DNA from: Reticulitermes speratus
Lineage: Eukaryota; Arthropoda; Insecta; Blattodea; Rhinotermitidae
NCBI GenBank assembly: GCA_021186555.1
Contig: JAJKFL010000007.1
Location: 1,561,001 to 1,625,000 of the forward strand
DNA length: 64,000 nt
Direction: 5' to 3'
Below are positions 57,466-64,000 of the stretch, in pieces. Numbering within the stretch: the first letter of the stretch is position 1; every line of letters begins with the position of its first letter. Made by a program: the position numbers and the translations under genes. The notes beneath the pieces are model-generated. The model was given only the letters and a program-made list of their open reading frames with translations. It was not told the DNA's origin and did not search any database.

Positions 57466-57572
57466 CACACACCACACTCGGTAGGACTCCTCTGGACGAG
57501 TGATCAGCTCGTCGCACAGACCTCTACCTGACAACACACAACACTCACAACAGACAGACATCCATGCCCTAA
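57466..57572 (-). mobile_element. SINE-D fragment
   Basis: The plus strand shows ACACTCGGTAGGACTCCTCT, GATCAGCTCGTCG and CAGACAGACATCCATGCCCT, the complement of the middle of SINE-D. The tRNA-like head is missing after CCATGCCCT. It abuts the pyrimidine-rich repeat. Confidence 0.82.
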
Positions 57573-58864
57573 CAATCAAAAGCACTCAATCCCCCGCAGA
57601 TTAAAACTGTCACATTTCACCACCGCGGAGATTCACGGCATATTGAACGCTTGCGATGAACAACCTCGTGCTATCTGGTAGAAATTCAATGTTTTTGACA
57701 AACCGCCTGCCTCCAACTTCAAGGTAGAAGCAGCGACACGTTCTTTCAAGAACATGGACACTTCGTTTGTGGTGTGGAACCGTCTTTGTCCGGCCTTCGC
57801 GTAATCCCACTCGACATACATTACATTTACATACAAACCTTCCCACACTCAAATCTTATACGTTTAACATTAAGTTACAAGGCACTCGTATAGCAGTGTT
57901 AATTCCACAAAGTCTCCAGCTTCAGGCACAGGTACCGTTACCGAGCCTAGGCTGATGTCACAAGTCGGGAGTGCGTGCGAAGTCGTGTGTGCGTAGATCA
58001 GTGTGTTTCTGCAGTCAGAGCAGTGGAGGTGCCAGTATTGGTCTGCTTACGTAGCAGCTGCAATCACGTGACTGAGGTAGGAGGGCCGTAAGGTTTGTGA
58101 GACTCGCGCTGAAGGTTGTCATGCAAAATGACGGGGACTTTATGGATGTAATCCTGCTACACAAAATCTTCTTCAACAGTCTAGCAATATCCAATGCAGA
58201 TCAACTTTACTTATTATGTAAGTACCCCTTTTTTCATCAAACAAAGTCTCGGGGAACATTGGCACAAATATTATCCTTACAAACTTAATCTAGGAAGACG
58301 AGGTTACGGTGCTGAACTCAGAAGGGTTGTTAGTTGTTTTGTACGTTTCCCAACCGTAAAGCGTCTCTCTCTACCAATAAGTTGCGACGGCACGACACAG
58401 AGTCAGGCGTGACAAACCGGAGCTTCTATAATGAATTCCGTCGTGAAGGGTACGGGAAGAGAAAGGGGGTGTTCATGTTCTGAGCCAGGACTGTAACTGT
58501 TCTCTCTAATTACTCATCCCTGCGTCAGGACAGTCTCTGCTTCATCCTCAAACTCCTACCAACCGCAGAAGATAAATAAGGGACCGGTTAATGGCCACCA
58601 TAATTTACACCCTGTCCCCCCTGCTTAGACTCTTCAACAAAATTCAACTGTACCTTGCTTGTTACTTTACAGCACAACAGCTTTTGTTTGTAATGGAATG
58701 TTGTTTAATTTGTATAACTTCTTTGTTACACTCGCCATAGTTTTCAAACGTTTAAATAATTTGAACATCACGACAAAAAAACATTCTGCGTTTAAGACAA
58801 CAGCAATAACATGACATAACTAATGGGTTACAAATTCATACTGTATTCGTCTGGATGAAAGTCA
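57573..58864. other. Unique sequence, no gene recognised
   Basis: Overlapping minus frames at 57610-57852 (71-80 codons) and plus frames at 58097-58412 have no recognisable domains. They might hide an old element, but I cannot support it. Confidence 0.4.
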
Positions 58865-58945
58865 AATATACCCTGAAGAGTGAGGCAGTATGTTCCTCCG
58901 AAACGCATGATACCTGTCTACCAGTCTACAACAAAGTCGTAACCC
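58865..58945 (+). repeat. Degraded hammerhead-type motif H7
   Basis: CTGAAGA (58873-58879), GAGG...CCTC helix II, then GAAACGCAT (58900-58908), where the family has GAAACGTC. The flank CTACCAGTCTACAACAAAGT parallels the one after the motif at 61786. The changed cleavage triplet argues against activity. Confidence 0.5.
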
Positions 58946-59884
58946 TGGGGACCATATAAAAAGGTTTTAATATTTAAAATCAGGATATTATTTACAGCGA
59001 TCGAGGATAAAAGTCTAATTCCAGAATGTTATATAGAGTTTAATCTCGGTACAAAATACGATTTGAAAGAGTGACTGGCGTGTGAGTGGCATCTGCTGTT
59101 AGCATCGCTTGACAGGGCCAATGACAATACTTCATTAAGGCTCGACACATGTTCTGTTTGATTTGTTCCACCACAACTGATGTATCAACATTATCACTGA
59201 ATAAATTACGAATAAAATGCTTTAGAATCAATCATAACCAAGTTCTGATTCCTGCAAAACAAACACAGATTGAAGACCTGTTAACAACAGTAACCCTAGC
59301 CAGCTGGTATAATAACATTTATTGTTTTGTCACGTATTTACCTTTACCATTTTCGATCCAACTGGATACGTACGTTTGACATCACCCACACAGCGGGGTC
59401 AAACCTGCTCCAGAGCAAATTGTTATTTGATATTTTGTGTCCATCGTGATGTGTTGTGTTACGTTACGTTACGTTACGTTTGTGTCACGTTGTGCCGTTT
59501 TGTGTTTTGTTGTAGACCTTGCCATGTAAATATAACTAAGGTCGGCAGACCTACGGTTTATGTAAAGCGAGTCTCCTCAGGATGGTCGTAAGACGGAACA
59601 CCCAGTTGTTTTGAATGAACAGGAAGATGAAAGAATATACTGTCAATTACGCTTACCTTTAGACATCCCTATTAATACGTATGATCGAAAATCCGAAAAC
59701 GTTTTTGGAAATTTTAATTTTGTATAATTTGGTATTAATTTTTGTCTTCGGCATTCCTCATTAAAATTATTGCACTGCAATTACAGAGTTTTCTTCTGAC
59801 GTTTCTGTAACGATGGATAAGCGCTCGACCTGCGTTTATAATTGCAATATTAAAAGTATAAACACTGGTCATAAATTTTAATGT
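58946..59884. other. Unique sequence with a short (GTTAC)n run
   Basis: GTTACGTTACGTTACGTT lies at about 59458-59480. It is not the insect telomere repeat TTAGG. Nothing else is recognised. Confidence 0.45.
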
Positions 59885-59940
59885 CTGAAACTTGCTACAT
59901 GTTTCGGCCCTTTTCGTAACGCCATCATCAAGCACCAGTA
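59885..59940 (-). ncRNA. Hammerhead-ribozyme-like motif H8, one core change
   Basis: On the minus strand: helix I TGC, core TTGATGA (plus 59925-59931; first base T instead of C), helix II GGC...GCC, GAA (plus 59903-59905), helix III ACATGT (plus 59897-59902), A (plus 59896), helix I GCA. The changed first core base should impair cleavage. Confidence 0.4.
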
Positions 59941-60157
59941 ACAAAAGTACGAAACAGGTAAGCTCATGTGCAGGAGATTATCAGATAAACAGGACTGAGT
60001 TTTGAGACTTCCATTGTTTATTGTAAAATCGACCGAAGTTGAATGAAGCCAAAATCTTTAAAAATATTACTAAAATATGCTAATAATTACGCAGTGTTGA
60101 TGCGGCAATTATGTATATATAAAGACTTTACGTCGTAAAATATAATGTGATGGGCAT

Positions 60158-61556
60158 TAATACCTGACTGCGAGAGATACCGCTATATAGACGTGTTTAA
60201 ATACCTGACTGCGAGAGATACCGCTATATAGACGTGTTTAAATACCTGACTGCAAGAGATACCGCCATATAGACGTGTTTAAATACCTGACTGCAAGAGA
60301 TACCGCTATATAGACGTGTTTAAATACCTGACTGCAAGAGATACCGCCATATAGACGTGTTTAAATACCTGACTGCGAGAGATACCGCCATATAGACGTG
60401 TTTAAATACCTGACTGCGAGAGATACCGCCATATAGACGTGTTTAAATACCTGACTGCGAGAGATACCGCTATATAGACGTGTTTAAATACCTGACTGCA
60501 AGAGATACCGCCATATAGACGTGTTTAAATACCTGACTGCAAGAGATACCGCCATATAGACGTGTTTAAATACCTGACTGCGAGAGATACCGCCATATAG
60601 ACGTGTTTAAATACCTGACTGCGAGAGATACCGCCATATAGACGTGTTTAAATACCTGACTGCGAGAGATACCGCTATATAGACGTGTTTAAATACCTGA
60701 CTGCAAGAGATACCGCCATATAGACGTGTTTAAATACCTGACTGCGAGAGATACCGCCATATAGACGTGTTTAAATACCTGACTGCGAGAGATACCGCCA
60801 TATAGACGTGTTTAAATACCTGACTGCGAGAGATACCGCTATATAGACGTGTTTAAATACCTGACTACGAGAGATACCGCCATATAGACGTGTTTAAATA
60901 CCTGACTGCGAGAGATACCGCCATATAGACGTGTTTAAATACCTGACTGCGAGAGATACCGCCATATAGACGTGTTTAAATACCTGATTGCGAGAGATAC
61001 CGCCATATAGACGTGTTTAAATACCTGATTGCGAGAGATACCGCCATATAGACGTGTTTAAATACCTGACTGCGAGAGATACCGCCATATAGACGTGTTT
61101 AAATACCTGACTGCAAGAGATACCGCCATATAGACGTGTTTAAATACCTGACTGCGAGAGATACCGCCATATAGACGTGTTTAAATACCTGACTGCGAGA
61201 GATACCGCCATATAGACGTGTTTAAATACCTGATTGCGAGAGATACCGCCATATAGACGTGTTTAAATACCTGACTGCGAGAGATACCGCCATATAGACG
61301 TGTTTAAATACCTGACTGCGAGAGATACCGCCATATAGACGTGTTTAAATACCTGACTGCGAGAGATACCGCCATATAGACGTGTTTAAATACCTGACTG
61401 CGAGAGATACCGCCATATAGACGTGTTTAAATACCTGACTGCGAGAGATACCGCCATATAGACGTGTTTAAATACCTGACTGCGAGAGATACCGCCATAT
61501 AGACGTGTTTAAATACCTGACTGCGAGAGATACCGCCATATAGACGTGTTTAAATC
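60158..61556. repeat. Minisatellite, 41-bp unit, about 34 copies
   Basis: The unit is TACCTGACTGCGAGAGATAC + CGCCATATAGACGTGTTTAAA. Variants are CGCTATATAG versus CGCCATATAG, TGCAAGAG versus TGCGAGAG, and TGATTGCG. Variants such as CGCTATATAG cluster in the first half, and the end is more uniform. Confidence 0.97.
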
Positions 61557-61774
61557 AAACAAAAGCAATGTTCATACTTTTAAGGGCCACATAAATTAGG
61601 CAGCCAAATAGTTACGACGCTTACACAATCAATTTAATTACGAATTTCAGCAGAATATTTTTGACATCACGCAGAGGCAACTTATATTAGTAGGGTTTTG
61701 AACAAAGTGTGAATACACAGTATCTGTTGGAAATGAAGCAGTTCATATCAGTGCCATGTAAGTCAGAATATGGA

Positions 61775-62165
61775 ACCCGCTGAGTCTGAAGATTCAACGG
61801 GAAGGCACAGACATGTTTCTCCGAAACGTCGGTAGACTACCTACCCATCTACATGGCGCCATTTCCCAAACGACATTAAATATTCCGTAGTATAATACTC
61901 ACACATCAAAGTACACCAAGATACCCCCTGAAGCCAAAGGCAGTTACTTCCTCCAAAATTTTGGTAATCACTTATCAAAGTATACGATGTCACACAATAT
62001 AATACCATAATAGACTCTTGACCCGTGAATATGGAACCGACACTTTGTCCCGAAACGTCTGTTAACAATTACCACACGACGCCGCGTAATATCCCAGAAG
62101 AGCGCAGATCTCATAATAGAAATATTCGCGGCCTTGTAAACCCCAGAACTCACAACACTACTATT
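61775..62165 (+). repeat. Tandem set of three hammerhead-type (CTGAAGA...GAAACGTC) units
   Basis: Unit 1: CTGAAGA (61786-61792) ... CCGAAACGTCGG (61821-61832). Unit 2: CCTGAAGCC ... CTCCAAAATTTTGG (about 61926-61966), decayed. Unit 3: ...CCCGAAACGTCTG (about 62043-62055), followed by CGACGCCGCGTAATATCCCA. The spacing is about 110-125 bp. Helix I pairing is poor in unit 1. I regard these as relics of a dispersed retroelement repeat. Confidence 0.55.
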
Positions 62166-62199
62166 AAGCAATGTGATAAAGTTAATATAAAACGTTCTA

Positions 62200-62289
62200 G
62201 GTAAGGTAAAGTTCACCCTAGAACAGGCCATGAAGGCCCAAAGGGGGAGTAGAGGTATAGCTCTACTCTTTCTTTAACCTCGGCGCTAG
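62200..62289 (-). mobile_element. SINE-B 3' fragment
   Basis: GGTAAAGTTCACCCTAGAAC, GAGTAGAGGTATAGCTCTAC and TTTCTTTAACCTCGGCGCTA match the complement of the SINE-B 3' part (24355-24440). The tRNA head is absent. Confidence 0.85.
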
Positions 62290-63074
62290 AACATACTTGG
62301 AGAATGTGAAAATAAATCCTTGTAGCATGAAGCAGGTTGTATTTATAACTTAATATGCTACACATTTCTTACGAGACTTTCATAAATTCTCATATAATAA
62401 TATAGGCTTAAGGCAATTCAGTCACTTAAGATCCATATATACGTGCATATTTATCTTAATTAAGTTTTTCTATAATCTTATGCGATTATGCTTTGTGTCT
62501 ATGTAGGAGGCCGGCTAATTTGTACGGAATAAAATAAAAAAAACAACTAATCCACCTCGTTCTCCATCATTAATCTAGACTACTTATTATTACAAGCTCC
62601 TTGCCTGAACCATTTATAATTCTTCTCAGACCGTCTGAAGTCTTCTGCATTTAAAAAAAAACATAATTATGAGAAGAACTGGGGAATGTATCTTAGGATA
62701 TACTCTCTTAGGAAAAACGGGAAGCGTTAAAGCCGTATCAGGCTTCTCCCAATGTAAATAGTACAGAGTGGAGAGCTTAATGAGGGATAAAGTATAGACG
62801 ACTGTACACAACACGCTCTTGAACATCGGGAGCAGAAAAACGCGACGACTGGGAGTAATAAAATAGGATTAGCTTGCTGCCCCTTTTGCGCGAAAATTAA
62901 GAGGTAAGCACAGCGCATGCGTCAACTCAGCATCTGTCACTCCAGATAAAGAATAGTTCCTAAGCAGAAGAGTCTGTTTTCGGGTCACGATTAAAATCGG
63001 ATACTTCTAAGTTACAAGTCTACAGTGTGTAATATTATATAGCGTCGGAACATGCAGCAATGGCAAAATAATAA
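62290..63074. other. Unique sequence, no feature recognised
   Basis: Two overlapping minus frames (62626-62918) lack recognisable domains. Confidence 0.4.
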
Positions 63075-63215
63075 TGACAGGGGAAAAATCGACTTACTGG
63101 GAGAAAAACCTCTCCCAGTACCATTTGCCATCCAACTAAGATTGACTGGACTGTGATCGAACCAGGGCCGACGCATAAGCGCCTACGTCATGGTACAGCC
63201 GACAGAGTATGCAAG
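63075..63215 (-). mobile_element. SINE-E-like repeat
   Basis: It shares GACAGGGGAAAAATCGACTT, GGGAGAAAAACCTCTCCCAG and TGATCGAACCAGGGCCGACG with the copies at 35975 and 43510. The minus strand has a B-box-like CTGGTTCGATC. The A box is unclear. Confidence 0.55.
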
Positions 63216-63239
63216 ATATTCTAGGATAGTAGTTCAGTA

Positions 63240-63340
63240 GTTCGGTAACGGAAGTTCGGAGCAACGTACCATCCATCCTTCCGAAACGCCGAAATAACCT
63301 ACAAGACTACGCAGTACAAACAAAGGAGACCACAGTAGTC
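63240..63340 (+). repeat. Decayed GAAACG-type motif
   Basis: TTCCGAAACGCCGAAATAAC (63270-63289) followed by CTACAAGACTACGCAGTAC parallels the sequence after the motif at 61823. There is no CTGANGA core upstream. Confidence 0.45.
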
Positions 63341-63397
63341 ATCTTCACTGTCGTGCAAGTTTTAAAACTTAAAAAGAACACAAAACTTCGTTCATAA

Positions 63398-63782
63398 TCC
63401 CACATATCTCACCACATATCTCACATATCTCACCACATATTCCACATATCTCACCACATATCTCACATATCTCACCACATATCCCACATATCTCACCACA
63501 TATTCCACATATCTCACCACATATTCCACATATCTCACCACATATCTCACATATCTCACCACATATTCCACATATCTCACATATCTCACCACATATCCCA
63601 CATATCTCACCACATATTCCACATATCTCACCACATATCTCACATATCTCACCACATATTCCACATATCTCACCACATATCTCACATATCTCACCACATA
63701 TCTCACATATCTCACCACATATCTCACCACATATCTCACATATCTCACCACATATCTCACCACATATCCCACATATCTCACC
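63398..63782. repeat. Minisatellite, about 21-bp compound unit
   Basis: CACATATCTCAC alternates with CACATATTC or CACATATCC, giving a 20-21-bp compound period with occasional half units (near 63570, 63720, 63755). The minus frame (Arg/Tyr/Val-rich) is an artefact. Confidence 0.94.
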
Positions 63783-63944
63783 TCAGAAAATTGCGTTTCA
63801 GACTCAATAAAGAAAAGAATGCTGGGACAGTAAAAAAAACCAACATTAAATTCGCGAAGAAATTCAGGGAACGTTCCCTTCCATTCATTTCAGAATCTTT
63901 GTCTTAAAGTCTTTTATGTAAAAACAAAATTTAATATATACAAA

Positions 63945-64000
63945 CATCATTTCTATACCTATTATTTTGAATGGGTGTGAAACTTGGTCTCAAGACTACA
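63945..64000 (+). pseudogene. LINE-A fragment running off the window end
   Basis: TTTTGAATGGGTGTGAAACT + TGGTCT encodes LNGCETWS, matching the thumb segment VLYGCETWS at 5365-5395. The preceding bases are similar to CCTGTTGTTTTG. The fragment is cut by the window end. Confidence 0.7.

Noticed and set aside
56938..57531. 197-codon frame rich in Leu/Phe/Ser resembling a membrane protein
   Set aside because: It lies entirely in a CTTT-rich tandem repeat. The hydrophobic pattern comes from pyrimidine-rich codons.
57610..57852. Two overlapping minus frames of 71-80 codons as a small gene
   Set aside because: No recognisable domain, no splice or promoter evidence, and the two phases compete. They may be relics but cannot be supported.
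59458..59480. Telomere-like short repeat (GTTAC)n
   Set aside because: Too few copies, and it is not TTAGG, the usual insect telomere unit. No chromosome-end signature is seen.

Overview
This is a gene-poor window of animal nuclear DNA, almost certainly from an insect. The support is indirect: AT-rich unique sequence, non-LTR retrotransposon (LINE) relics, Tc1/mariner, hAT-like and piggyBac-like DNA transposon relics, tRNA-derived SINEs, and no prokaryotic gene organisation. The two LINE families and the SINE carrying the GGTTCGATTCC box resemble repeats I associate with cockroaches (Blattodea, possibly Periplaneta). That is recollection, not a search result. I see no host protein-coding exon, rRNA or functional tRNA gene that I can defend.

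The dominant content is tandem repeats. About twenty arrays with units from 19 to 114 bp add up to roughly 21 kb, a third of the window. The largest has a 43-bp unit and covers 11937-18680. Others lie at 6665-8085 (20 bp), 24903-25437 (19 bp), 29598-31190 (25 bp), 33478-34347 (24 bp), 36149-36950 (114 bp), 37283-38083 (40 bp), 38240-38912 (23 bp), 42356-42790 (31 bp), 44192-44962 (35 bp), 46592-47415 (35 bp), 52345-53866 (45 bp) and 60158-61556 (41 bp). The long open frames in these arrays are by-products of stop-free units, not genes.

Between the arrays lie transposon pieces. LINE-A has its 3' end in (GTTA)n and LINE-B has its 3' end in (GAAT)n; both are 5'-truncated or broken. There are five tRNA-related SINE groups, called A to E here. 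Three copies of a roughly 500-bp MITE have AGGCGCGTTC terminal inverted repeats. There are also one hAT-like element with an 8-bp target duplication, one or two piggyBac-like MITEs with TTAA ends, and three mariner-type relics. Nesting is clear in places: a SINE sits in a LINE at 5.4 kb with a 13-bp target duplication, and a SINE splits an (AGT)n microsatellite at 26.3 kb.

Two observations stand out. First, a family of short motifs matches the hammerhead self-cleaving ribozyme core (CTGANGA, helix II, GAA, very short helix III, cleavage triplet, helix I). The best cases are at 29.2-29.35, 51.4, 54.5 and 54.6-54.9 kb. Two pairs are arranged head to head inside long foldback palindromes. Second, at least three minisatellites are expansions of transposon sequence: the 3' end of LINE-B at 28.0 kb, the 3' coding end of a mariner transposase at 44.2-45.0 kb, and the interior of a piggyBac-like MITE at 36.1-37.0 kb. 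No pathway or operon-like cooperation between genes can be described, because no intact gene is present.
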